Below are positions 18,107-26,508 of a DNA stretch of 38,262 bases, one piece after another. The translations under genes and the position numbers were made by a program. The DNA lies in NCBI GenBank assembly GCA_905234815.1, contig CAJOIX010000013.1, forward strand, positions 1 to 38,262, written 5' to 3'. Below the pieces are notes generated by a model, which did no database searches, had not been told where the DNA came from, and saw only the letters and a list, made by a program, of their open reading frames with translations. The stretch's first letter is position 1. Every line of letters starts with the position of its first letter. The DNA is from an uncultured Prevotella sp. (GTDB taxonomy: Bacteria > Bacteroidota > Bacteroidia > Bacteroidales > Bacteroidaceae).

Positions 18107-18113
18107 TTGTTTT
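18080..18113 (+). terminator. intrinsic terminator of tRNA-fMet
   Basis: 11-bp perfect stem GAAAGCCAGTC/GACTGGCTTTC with a five-base loop, then TTGTTTT. It begins five bases after the discriminator base. Confidence 0.9.
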
Positions 18114-18192
18114 GTGTCAGTACCCTTCACCTGCTCCCGGTCGCAAGTTCTTTCTCCGCTTCGCTTTGAAAGCATTTGCAAGCAAACGATGA

Positions 18193-18246
18193 CGAATCCT
18201 GCCTCCGCAACTACAAAAGCCAGTCATTCGTGACTGGCTTTTTTTG
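18193..18246 (+). repeat. direct repeat copy 2: tRNA-fMet 3' remnant with terminator
   Basis: Second copy of the tRNA 3' end (T-loop to acceptor 3' strand) followed by its own intact hairpin, AAAGCCAGTC/GACTGGCTTT with loop ATTCGT... and seven T. The 5' two thirds of a tRNA are absent. The copy lies 135 bases from the first. Either a retained integration (att-like) site or the stump of a second tandem tRNA gene. Confidence 0.85.
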
Positions 18247-18690
18247 TTACCTATGCATTGTGCCCGATGGTTCTACAACAAGGAAGCAGCCTTTGAACAC
18301 CAATAAAAAGCGTTCAACTCTCGTGCAAGCGAGAGTGATGAGACTCGTTCGAATGACCGAGAGCAGCCGAGAGTCAAAGAAATTAAAAACATCCTGAACC
18401 GTTTTTTCGGTATAGCCCCGAACACCGGGGCGGACACCGACTTCTGATTGATAGCCTCTCTTCCCATCATGTGGGTGCATGGTTGCGCATAGAGTACGAT
18501 ACGGCTGTTATAAGAGCACATGCTGCTGACTGGCAGGAGTTTGAGCGGAACAAAGACATAAAAACCGCCCACAAGGAGCGGTTACAAGTATGAAGGTCCG
18601 AGTGCATCACACACGGCCGACAGCTAAGCCTCACGGCAGAGCCTGACTTGCGTTGCAAAGTTAATCAATTTCTCTAATCTAAAATTCAAC
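18247..18690. other. eroded, hairpin-rich interval downstream of the tRNA
   Basis: No intact gene could be supported here. Hairpins seen: ACTCTCG/CGAGAGT (18317-18336), GCCCCG/CGGGGC (about 18414-18430) and AACCGC/GCGGTT (18563-18583). A tandem CCGAGAG pair lies near 18357-18375. A protein-like but start-less reading frame lies inside (described separately). Position beside a duplicated tRNA end fits a decayed insert. Confidence 0.5.
18387..18593 (+). pseudogene. decayed or start-less reading frame
   Basis: Open for 68 codons after a TAA at 18384, with no ATG. The only likely start is GTG at 18471, giving 40 residues. The last part has protein-like composition (IEYDTAVIRAHAADWQEFER, then NKDIKTAHKERLQV and TGA). 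An ATG overlapping that TGA opens a further 18-codon frame. I do not recognise the family. Most likely the remnant of a gene from an inserted element. Confidence 0.3.
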
Positions 18691-18693
18691 ACA

Positions 18694-18834
18694 ATGAAAA
18701 AAGTTATCATCTTCTTCAAAAATCGGCTCTTCAACATCCGCAAGAAGCAAGCCATTAAGCGGGCTCTGCCGCTTCGCTCCGCGAAGAACTGCCTGAAGGA
18801 AGTGGAAGGGAAATTTGAAGTAGATGCGGATTAG
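18694..18834 (+). CDS. small basic hypothetical protein
   Basis: 46-residue frame, ATG to TAG, opening MKKVIIFFKNRLFNIRKKQA and ending in an acidic tail (EVDAD). The basic IRKKQAIKRA segment recalls small proteins of Bacteroidetes mobile elements, but the rest does not match what I remember of them, so it may be truncated or frameshifted. No consensus promoter lies directly upstream. Array B begins 36 bases after its stop. Confidence 0.4.
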   Translation: MKKVIIFFKNRLFNIRKKQAIKRALPLRSAKNCLKEVEGKFEVDAD

Positions 18835-18869
18835 GAAAAGATAGATATTTTTGCCGATTTGTAAACTGC

Positions 18870-18982
18870 TGATAATCAAACAAATAGGACCCACATTTCA
18901 AAAGCTATCCTTTTAGGCTTCAAAAGCTATGCTTTCGGGCGGCAAAAACTATGCTTTTAGAACACGAAAGCTATCCTTTTGA
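18870..18982 (+). repeat. quadruple palindrome array B
   Basis: TGATAATCA at 18870-18878, 20 bases, then four 18-base units at 18899-18916, 18921-18938, 18943-18960 and 18965-18982, exactly 22 bases apart. Units 1 and 4 carry GCTATCC in place of GCTATGC. All four centres read TAT or its one-base variants. It ends 79 bases before the -33 box of the TonB-dependent receptor. The bases just after the array (AAAAACACTCTCAA) recur after array C. Confidence 0.9.
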
Positions 18983-19060
18983 AAAACACTCTCAATGAGG
19001 GCAAAAATAATTGATTTATCTCAAGAGATTTTTCGCAGGAAATAAAATATTTTTATTTTA

Positions 19061-19090
19061 TTGGTTGTATGAAAATTTTAGCTAAATTTG
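19061..19090 (+). promoter_or_regulatory. promoter of the TonB-dependent receptor
   Basis: TTG (19061-19063), 19 bases, TAAATTTG (19083-19090): full consensus. It overlaps the in-frame ATG at 19069, which therefore cannot be the start of the receptor, and supports the ATG at 19144. Confidence 0.85.
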
Positions 19091-19143
19091 CAGCAGAAAA
19101 CATTTTTTATTTTTTCTTAACCCTTAAACTAAAAAACACAATT

Positions 19144-22100
19144 ATGCAAAAAAGAGTGCAAATGCTGATGACTCTGTTGGTGTTCTGCTGCTCATCTCTG
19201 ATGGCACAGATTACCACCTCTGGCATCTATGGACACATCACTTCTGAGAGTGAAGACGTTGTTGGTGCTTCGATCACTGCAACCCATACTCCCTCAGGAA
19301 CAGTTTATCGCGCTGTGACGAACAGCCATGGTCGCTATACCATCCAAGGTATGCGTGTTGGTGGTCCCTACACAGTTGAAGTGAGCTACATTGGCTATCA
19401 ATCTCAAGAGTTTAAGAACGTTCAGTTGCTGCTGGGTGAAAGCCAGAATCTCTCTTGCTCATTGCAGGAAGATGCAATGCTGTTGGACGAATTGGTAGTG
19501 ACAGGCCAGCAAGGCTTGAACGCTTCTAAGACCGGTGCTGCACAAAGCATCTCTTCAGAGATGATCAACAGCATCCCGTCCATCACACACAGTATTGCCG
19601 ACATTGTTCGTATTAACCCCTTGGCATCTATCAACAATCAGTCGGGCGCCATGTCGTTTGCCGGCACCAACAACCGCTACAACTCCTTCATGGTGGATGG
19701 TGTGAACAATAACGACAGCTTCGGTCTGACCATGAGTGGACAAAACGGCGGCCAGGCAGGTACACAGCCTCTCTCAATGGCTACAGTTGACCAAATCCAA
19801 ATCAACATTGCACCCTTCGACGTGCGTCAGGGCGGGTTCACCGGTGGTGCCATCAATGCCACTACTAAGAGCGGTACAAACCAATTCCATGGTTCGGTAT
19901 ATGGCTTTGGCAACAATGAAGACCTTGTAGGTCGTCACTACCTCAACCCCGATGGTTCTTACGCCTCTCCTTACCACGACGAGAAAGAATATCTTGCTGG
20001 TATCACCCTTGGCGGTCCAATCATCAAGAACAAACTCTTCTTCTTCGCCAACTTTGAGAAGTCGAACAAGGAATATCCAAACTCTGCTCCTTATGGCTCT
20101 GCTAACCAGAAGATTCCTACAGAATATGCCGACAACGTGCTCAACGCCGTGAAAGACATGGCTGCACAGCAAGGCTACGACTACACTGGAGCTTATTCTA
20201 CATCCGACATCTATCAGCGTAACACCAAGTACGGTTTGAAGCTCGACTGGAACATCAACGACTTCAACAAGCTCACATTCCGCTATTCTCACGTCGATGC
20301 AGAACAGCTCAAAGGTCTTGGCGGCACTGCCACACTGGCCACCAGCGACCATGAGTATGAATTCCAGCATCGCACCAATACCTTCATGCTCGAACTCCAC
20401 AGCCGCATCTCACCATCGCTGAGCAACGAAGCCCGTCTCTCGTTTGCTGGCGTTCGCGACCGTCGTGCACCTGGAGCCGCATTCCCGCAGGTAACTATTT
20501 ATAATGTAGGTACAGGCGACAATAAAGGTACCATTAACATCGGTAACGAATACTCTTCAATGGCTAACTCACTGGATCAGGATACTTGGACATTTGAAGA
20601 TAACTTCACTTGGTACAAAGGCAACCACACCATCACCTTCGGTACACACAACGAAATGTACCAGTTCCGCAACCTCTTCATTCAGAACCTCTATGGTTGC
20701 TACTACTTTGCCAACTATAATGACTTCATGAGCTATTATCAGGGCTTCTTGAACGGAACTCCCGATGGCACAAAGATTCAGAACTACTACTTCAGCCAGG
20801 CCAATGTTGACGTAACAGGCGATCCCCGCTGGGCCGCTGAATTCAAAGCTGCTCAACTCGGCTTCTACGCTCAAGACAAGTGGGATATTACCGATAGCTT
20901 CCAACTTACCTACGGCTTGCGCATGGATATGCCCATGCTTTTCGACAAACCCTCTGAAAACGCAGGTTTCAACGAATACGCTGCAGCACAGGGTTGGAAC
21001 TTCAAGACCAACCAGAAATTCAAGGTTACTCCTTTGTGGAGCCCGCGTGTAGGTTTCCGTTGGGACATCAACAAAGACCGCAAGTACATCTTACGTGGTG
21101 GTGCTGGTGTATTCACTGGCCGCACACCATTCGTATGGTTGAGCAACAACTTCTCCAACACTGGTATTCAGTTGTCTTCCTACAGCACTTCGGGTACAGC
21201 CAATCTGCAACTTCTGCTTGATCCTAACAGCCAGACCATCAACGCAGAAAACCTCAGAGCCAGTGGTTCGCAAACTATCAATGTATTCGACAAGAAATTT
21301 AAGTTTGCCCAAACTGCTCGCTTCAACCTCGGTTTCGATTTCGAAGCACTCGGCATCAACTGGACGGCTGAGGCCATCTATTCAAAGGTGATGAACGACG
21401 TATATTATAAGAACCTCGCTTACGAAGCAACTGGCCGCACCTTCAACCAGGAATTCCCCAACATGCCTTGGGACGTGCGCCCCATGATGACCCGTAAGAC
21501 CACTGGTACACCTTATAATAATATCTATGCCCTGTACAACACCTCGAAGGGTTACAGCTACAACCTTTCTCTGAAGGCTGAGAAGCACATGAAGAATGTT
21601 GATTTGGCTGCATCGTACACCTACTCGAAGGCACGTTCAGTGTGCAGCACCACTTCTTCTGTAGCACAGTCTTCATGGCGTAACAACCACACACACCTGA
21701 ACCCCAACGACGATAAGTTGACAAATTCTGGTTTCAATGTGCCTCACACCATTAAGGCTTCTGCATTCTATCACTTCTCACTGGGCAAGAACGAACTCTT
21801 CACCACTACCATCGGTCTGATTTACGAAGGTGTGAGCGGTGCTCCTTATTCGCTCTATTACAATGGCGATATGAACGGCGACGGCTACAAAGGCAACGAC
21901 CTGATGTATATCCCCACCGACGCTCAGCTCGACCAAATGCAGTTTGTTGACTATACCGATGCCAACGGCGCAGTGATTATCCCTGCAGCCGCTCAGCGCG
22001 AAAACTTCCGTGCATGGTTGAAGAACACTCCATACGTTCGCAGCCACCGCGGACAGTACTACGAGCGTTACGCCGACAACCTGCCGTTCGAATATCACAT

Positions 22101-22374
22101 TGACTTCCACGCAGCTGAGAAGATCAAGGTGAAAGTTGGAAAGCAGATTCACGCTCTGGAAATATCACTCGATATCTTGAACGTGGCCAACATGCTCAAC
22201 AAAGACTGGGGTCGCACTTGGGGCTCTTCATACATGAGCAGCTACTATGCACCTATCTCATATCAGGGCAACGGCAAGTTCCAGTACATTGGAACAGGCT
22301 CCACACCACTCACTTATCCCAGCTCTTACTACAGCCGCTGGCGTGGACAAATCGGTGTGAAATACACTTTCTAA
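19144..22374 (+). CDS. TonB-dependent outer-membrane receptor with N-terminal carboxypeptidase-like domain
   Basis: 1076-residue receptor. Signal peptide MQKRVQMLMTLLVFCCSSLMAQ, then a carboxypeptidase-regulatory (CarboxypepD/CnaB-like) beta domain at about 26-115 (SGIYGHITSESEDVVGASI, NSHGRYTIQG), then a plug (LDELVVTGQQGLN, FDVRQGGFTGGAINATTKSG) and a long barrel ending GQIGVKYTF. Composition matches the Oar/OmpA-like branch of these receptors rather than SusC, and no SusD gene follows. The ligand is unknown. Start at 19144 is set by the promoter position and the signal peptide. It is a single-gene unit between its own promoter and a strong terminator. Confidence 0.92.
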   Translation: MQKRVQMLMTLLVFCCSSLMAQITTSGIYGHITSESEDVVGASITATHTPSGTVYRAVTNSHGRYTIQGMRVGGPYTVEVSYIGYQSQEFKNVQLLLGESQNLSCSLQEDAMLLDELVVTGQQGLNASKTGAAQSISSEMINSIPSITHSIADIVRINPLASINNQSGAMSFAGTNNRYNSFMVDGVNNNDSFGLTMSGQNGGQAGTQPLSMATVDQIQINIAPFDVRQGGFTGGAINATTKSGTNQFHGSVYGFGNNEDLVGRHYLNPDGSYASPYHDEKEYLAGITLGGPIIKNKLFFFANFEKSNKEYPNSAPYGSANQKIPTEYADNVLNAVKDMAAQQGYDYTGAYSTSDIYQRNTKYGLKLDWNINDFNKLTFRYSHVDAEQLKGLGGTATLATSDHEYEFQHRTNTFMLELHSRISPSLSNEARLSFAGVRDRRAPGAAFPQVTIYNVGTGDNKGTINIGNEYSSMANSLDQDTWTFEDNFTWYKGNHTITFGTHNEMYQFRNLFIQNLYGCYYFANYNDFMSYYQGFLNGTPDGTKIQNYYFSQANVDVTGDPRWAAEFKAAQLGFYAQDKWDITDSFQLTYGLRMDMPMLFDKPSENAGFNEYAAAQGWNFKTNQKFKVTPLWSPRVGFRWDINKDRKYILRGGAGVFTGRTPFVWLSNNFSNTGIQLSSYSTSGTANLQLLLDPNSQTINAENLRASGSQTINVFDKKFKFAQTARFNLGFDFEALGINWTAEAIYSKVMNDVYYKNLAYEATGRTFNQEFPNMPWDVRPMMTRKTTGTPYNNIYALYNTSKGYSYNLSLKAEKHMKNVDLAASYTYSKARSVCSTTSSVAQSSWRNNHTHLNPNDDKLTNSGFNVPHTIKASAFYHFSLGKNELFTTTIGLIYEGVSGAPYSLYYNGDMNGDGYKGNDLMYIPTDAQLDQMQFVDYTDANGAVIIPAAAQRENFRAWLKNTPYVRSHRGQYYERYADNLPFEYHIDFHAAEKIKVKVGKQIHALEISLDILNVANMLNKDWGRTWGSSYMSSYYAPISYQGNGKFQYIGTGSTPLTYPSSYYSRWRGQIGVKYTF

Positions 22375-22405
22375 AATACAAGAATTTAGAAATCTAACAA
22401 CCACA

Positions 22406-22440
22406 AGCGATGAGGTCATCAAACCTCATCGCTTTTTTTG
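22406..22440 (+). terminator. intrinsic terminator of the TonB-dependent receptor gene
   Basis: 10-bp perfect stem AGCGATGAGG/CCTCATCGCT with an eight-base loop and seven T, 31 bases after the stop codon. Confidence 0.93.
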
Positions 22441-22507
22441 TGCAAATAAAGCTTAAAAAGGGCAGAAAAATGCGTTGAACAGTAGTAAAAGTTTGAAAAT
22501 AAAATTG

Positions 22508-22515
22508 TATTTTTG
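22508..22515 (+). promoter_or_regulatory. probable -7 promoter element of gyrA
   Basis: TATTTTTG matches TAnnTTTG, about 105 bases before the gyrA ATG. No TTG lies at the usual -33 distance, so the call rests on the -7 box alone. Confidence 0.45.
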
Positions 22516-22620
22516 TAGTCGATTATAATACGCAAAACGCGTTAGAAGCAAAATAAAGGCCATTTTCGGCAATTTTCACCAGAAAAACTAATCATAAATT
22601 ATAAATATAAAAACTTTAAA

Positions 22621-25224
22621 ATGGACGAATTTCAAACAATTGATCAAGACCGCATCATGAAGATCAATATAGAGGAAGAAATGAAATCCTCGTATATTGA
22701 CTACAGTATGTCGGTGATTGTTGCCCGTGCTCTGCCCGATGTGCGCGATGGTTTCAAGCCTGTGCATCGCCGTATTCTCTATGGTATGCTCGGCATTGGC
22801 AACACCAGTAACAATCCCTATAAGAAATGTGCACGCGTAGTAGGTGAGGTGCTCGGTAAGTACCACCCACACGGCGACAGTTCAGTATATGGTGCACTTG
22901 TGCGTATGGGCCAGGATTGGAACATGCGTTACAAACTGGTTGACGGGCAGGGTAACTTCGGCTCCGTTGACGGAGACTCACCTGCAGCCATGCGTTACAC
23001 CGAGTGCCGCCTGTCGAAGATGGGTGAACACATCATGGATGACTTGGAGAAGGAAACCGTTGACATGGTCAACAACTTCGATGATACGCTGATGGAGCCT
23101 TCCGTGATGCCTACCAAGATTCCTAATCTGCTCGTGAATGGCGGTAATGGTATTGCCGTAGGTATGGCAACAAATATACCCACACACAATCTCGGTGAAG
23201 TGATTGATGGTTGCTGTGCATATATTGACAATCCAGAAATCAGCACCGACGAACTGATGCAGTATATTCCTGCTCCAGACTTCCCCACAGGTGCTACCAT
23301 CTATGGCCTGCAGGGCGTGAAGGAAGCCTACGAAACTGGTCGCGGTCGTATCGTAATCCGTGCCAAGGCAGAGATTGAGAATGGTGAGCAGCACGACAAG
23401 ATTGTTGTCACGGAGATTCCTTATGGCGTAAACAAAGCCATGCTCATTGAGAATATCGCCGATTTGGTGAAAGAAGGTCGCCTCGAAGGTATTGCCAATG
23501 TGAACGACGAGACCGGTCGCCAGGGTATGCGCATCGTGGTTGATGTAAAACGCGATGCCAATGCCAGCGTTATTCTGAACAAACTCTTCAAGATGACCGC
23601 ACTGCAGAGTTCATTCTCTGTAAACTGCATCGCACTGGTTAAAGGCCGTCCCCGCTTGCTCTCATTGCGCGAATGTATCCATTATTTTGTGGAACACCGC
23701 CACGATGTTACCATCCGTCGCACACGCTATGAACTGCGCAAAGCTGAAGAGCGTGCCCACATATTGGAAGGTTTGATCATTGCCTGCGACAATATCGACG
23801 AAGTGGTACATATCATTCGTGCATCGAAGACTCCCGCCGATGCTCAGGTAAATCTGGAAAAACGCTTCGATCTTGATGAACTACAGTCGAAGGCTATAGT
23901 TGATATGCGCTTGTCGCAGCTGACTGGTCTGCGCGTTGATCAACTCCACGCAGAATTTGAAGATCTGCAACGCCAGATTGAATACTTAAATCAGATTCTT
24001 ACCGACGACGAATTGTGCAAGAAGGTGATGAAGGACGAGTTGCAAGACGTGAAAGCCAAGTATGGCGATGAGCGCCGCACCGACATCAAGCCTTACGAAC
24101 ACGAATTCAACGCAGAGGACTTCTATCCCAACGACCCAGTGGTAATCACTGTGAGTCACCTCGGCTACATTAAGCGCACACCGCTCAGCGAGTTCCGCGA
24201 GCAAGCACGCGGTGGAGTAGGAGCCAAGGGCGCACAGAGTCGTGACAAAGACTTCACTGAGTATATCTATCCTGCCACGATGCACCAGACCATGCTTTTC
24301 TTCACTAAGAAAGGCCGCTGCTACTGGCTTAAGTGCTACGAAATACCCGAAGGTGACCGCACATCGAAAGGTCGTGCCATTCAGAACCTCTTGAATATTG
24401 ATGGTGACGATGCGGTGAACGCATTCTTACGTCTGCGCGGTAAAGGCTTGCAAGATGAAGAGTTCATCAACTCTCACTATGTGGTATTCGCCACAAAGAA
24501 TGGTACAGTGAAGAAAACTTTGCTTGAAGCATATTCTCGTCCACGCACCAATGGTGTGATAGCCATCAACATTGCCGAGGGTGATGAGGTTGTAGATGTA
24601 CGCCTGACCAATGGTAATAATGAACTTATTTTGGCCAACCGCAATGGTCGTGCAGTGCGCTTCCATGAGAGCAAGATTCGTCCTATGGGCCGTGTTTCAA
24701 CAGGTGTGATTGGTATGCGTTGCGATGAAGGCGACGACGCTGTTGTTGGCATGGTTGTTGTGAACGATCCTGAAAAGGAAAGCGTACTCGTAGTAAGCGA
24801 AAACGGTTACGGCAAGCGCTCATCAGTTGAAGACTACCGCATCACTAACCGCGGTGCAAAGGGTGTGAAGACACTTAACATCACCGATAAAACTGGAAGA
24901 TTGGTAGCTCTCAAGACTGTCACCAACGATTTTGACCTCATGATTATCAATAAGAGCGGTATCGCCATTCGTCTCTCGCTCGACGAAGTGCGCGTAATGG
25001 GACGTGCCACTCAAGGTGTACGCCTGATAAATCTTGAAAAGAAAAACGATGTGATTGCCAGCGTTTGCAAGGTGATGAGTTCTGAGCTCGAAGCCACTGT
25101 CGAAGCAGAAAGTCGCGCACAATGGTCGGAGAAAACGCAAACCATCAACGAAGCAAATACTTCTTCATCTTCATTAAACGTTGACAATACTGAAACCATC
25201 GAAGAAGAACAAACAGAAGAATAA
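22621..25224 (+). CDS. gyrA: DNA gyrase subunit A
   Basis: 867-residue gyrase A subunit, which cuts and rejoins DNA during negative supercoiling. N-terminal YIDYSMSVIVARALPDVRDG is diagnostic. The catalytic tyrosine is Y126 (AMRYTE). The quinolone region reads HPHGDSSVYG (82-91): S87 equals E. coli S83, but the E. coli D87 position is G91. The C-terminal blades carry the GyrA-box-like QARGGVGAKG (about 520), which supports gyrase over topoisomerase IV. The acidic tail (about 840-867) is low complexity. Starts 246 bases after the receptor gene. Confidence 0.95.
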   Translation: MDEFQTIDQDRIMKINIEEEMKSSYIDYSMSVIVARALPDVRDGFKPVHRRILYGMLGIGNTSNNPYKKCARVVGEVLGKYHPHGDSSVYGALVRMGQDWNMRYKLVDGQGNFGSVDGDSPAAMRYTECRLSKMGEHIMDDLEKETVDMVNNFDDTLMEPSVMPTKIPNLLVNGGNGIAVGMATNIPTHNLGEVIDGCCAYIDNPEISTDELMQYIPAPDFPTGATIYGLQGVKEAYETGRGRIVIRAKAEIENGEQHDKIVVTEIPYGVNKAMLIENIADLVKEGRLEGIANVNDETGRQGMRIVVDVKRDANASVILNKLFKMTALQSSFSVNCIALVKGRPRLLSLRECIHYFVEHRHDVTIRRTRYELRKAEERAHILEGLIIACDNIDEVVHIIRASKTPADAQVNLEKRFDLDELQSKAIVDMRLSQLTGLRVDQLHAEFEDLQRQIEYLNQILTDDELCKKVMKDELQDVKAKYGDERRTDIKPYEHEFNAEDFYPNDPVVITVSHLGYIKRTPLSEFREQARGGVGAKGAQSRDKDFTEYIYPATMHQTMLFFTKKGRCYWLKCYEIPEGDRTSKGRAIQNLLNIDGDDAVNAFLRLRGKGLQDEEFINSHYVVFATKNGTVKKTLLEAYSRPRTNGVIAINIAEGDEVVDVRLTNGNNELILANRNGRAVRFHESKIRPMGRVSTGVIGMRCDEGDDAVVGMVVVNDPEKESVLVVSENGYGKRSSVEDYRITNRGAKGVKTLNITDKTGRLVALKTVTNDFDLMIINKSGIAIRLSLDEVRVMGRATQGVRLINLEKKNDVIASVCKVMSSELEATVEAESRAQWSEKTQTINEANTSSSSLNVDNTETIEEEQTEE

Positions 25225-25257
25225 CTTATTATTAACCTAAATTAAATTGATCAAGAA

Positions 25258-26466
25258 ATGAAAAAAATCTTCATTCTTGCACTGATGATGCTTGGCACAT
25301 CAGTAGCATTTGCTGCCGACAGCGAACCGCTGAAGGAAATCCTCAAGGCAAAGGATTACAAAGAAGCAGCACAACTTATTGAGCAAAATCTTTCACAGCT
25401 GCTCAATAGCGAAGAAAAGGCCAAAGCCTACAACAAACTGGTCGAACTGGCATCAGAGAAGTTCGAGAAAGAAATTCTAACCATCACCGAGAACCAGGCT
25501 GCTGAACAACTGGGCAAGGGTAAGGTTCAGCCCTACGACACACTGGGATTCTACGATGCAGCCTATACAGGCGTGATGGCCGGACTGGAGTGTGATAAGT
25601 ACGACCAGATGCCCAACGAGAAAGGCAAGGTAAAACCCAGATACCGCAATCTGAATCAACCTCGTCTGGAACGCCTTCGCCTGCAATTGGTGAATGGCGG
25701 TCAATGGGCTGCACAAAACAATGATGCAGATGGTGTACTGAAATACTGGGGTATATATGCAGAAACAGCAGGCAACCCTGCCATTTTCGCTGATCCCAAG
25801 CAGCAAGACCTCTATGTTGGTCAGGTAGCAAGTTTCGCCGCTCGTTATGCGCTCCAGAAGCAAGACTACGAACGTGCCAATCGCTATGTTGATGTAGCCA
25901 TGCAAGACCCTGAGGAATATAAGAACGCCATATCGTTGAAGATGCTTATCAACGAGAAATCGCTCAAAACTGCCGAAGACACCGTTAAATTCCTAAAACA
26001 GGTGGAAGGACTTTACGCTCAAGACAACAGCAATGACATTCTGTTCTCTACACTTTCTACCCTGTATGGTAACATGGGCAAAAAGGCCGAGGCAGAGAAA
26101 CTGATTGCTGATAAGATTGCTCAACAGCCAGACCACAAGCTGGCATGGGCTTTGAAAGGCCAGAATCACATGAATGCTGGCGAATATGATCAAGCCATTG
26201 ATGCTTACAAGCATGGAGACTTGAACAATGTTATCGTGCTTACATATCTGGGCTTCTGCTTGAACTCTAAGGCAGGTAATCTGCAAACTAAAGCCGAGCG
26301 CAATCAACTCTATCAAGAAAGCACTGAATATCTGGAAAAAGCCCGTGACCTTGATCCTTATCGCGAGCAGGCCAACTGGGCATATCCGCTTTACCAGGCT
26401 TACTACAATCTCTATGGTGACGCAGACAGTCGCACAAAGAAGATTGAGAAGATGATTGGACAATAA
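25258..26466 (+). CDS. secreted or periplasmic TPR-repeat protein
   Basis: 402 residues. Signal peptide MKKIFILALMMLGTSVAFA, then mostly helical tetratricopeptide-type repeats, clearest at about 275-340 (LYGNMGKKAEAEKLI, ALKGQNHMNAGEYDQAIDAY). It starts 33 bases after gyrA and may share its transcript. The next gene is a diverged relative: both have an RL..L.NGG motif in the middle and end with a helical pair after WA.PLY. No enzyme motif is seen. Probably a scaffold or envelope protein. Confidence 0.8.
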   Translation: MKKIFILALMMLGTSVAFAADSEPLKEILKAKDYKEAAQLIEQNLSQLLNSEEKAKAYNKLVELASEKFEKEILTITENQAAEQLGKGKVQPYDTLGFYDAAYTGVMAGLECDKYDQMPNEKGKVKPRYRNLNQPRLERLRLQLVNGGQWAAQNNDADGVLKYWGIYAETAGNPAIFADPKQQDLYVGQVASFAARYALQKQDYERANRYVDVAMQDPEEYKNAISLKMLINEKSLKTAEDTVKFLKQVEGLYAQDNSNDILFSTLSTLYGNMGKKAEAEKLIADKIAQQPDHKLAWALKGQNHMNAGEYDQAIDAYKHGDLNNVIVLTYLGFCLNSKAGNLQTKAERNQLYQESTEYLEKARDLDPYREQANWAYPLYQAYYNLYGDADSRTKKIEKMIGQ

Positions 26467-26508
26467 AAAGATTACAGGGAGCAAGTTGCAAGTAGTAAAA
26501 TAAGATCT

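Noticed and set aside
18247..18572. Minus-strand frames of 77 and 99 residues downstream of the tRNA
   Set aside because: They overlap each other, have no recognisable domain and lie in hairpin-rich debris. The composition looks non-coding.
18076..18693. Insertion sequence or integrase gene next to the tRNA
   Set aside because: No transposase or integrase motif and no terminal inverted repeats were found. Only remnants could be supported.
19069..19143. Upstream ATG for the TonB-dependent receptor
   Set aside because: It lies between the -33 and -7 boxes of a consensus promoter. The ATG at 19144 begins a clean signal peptide.
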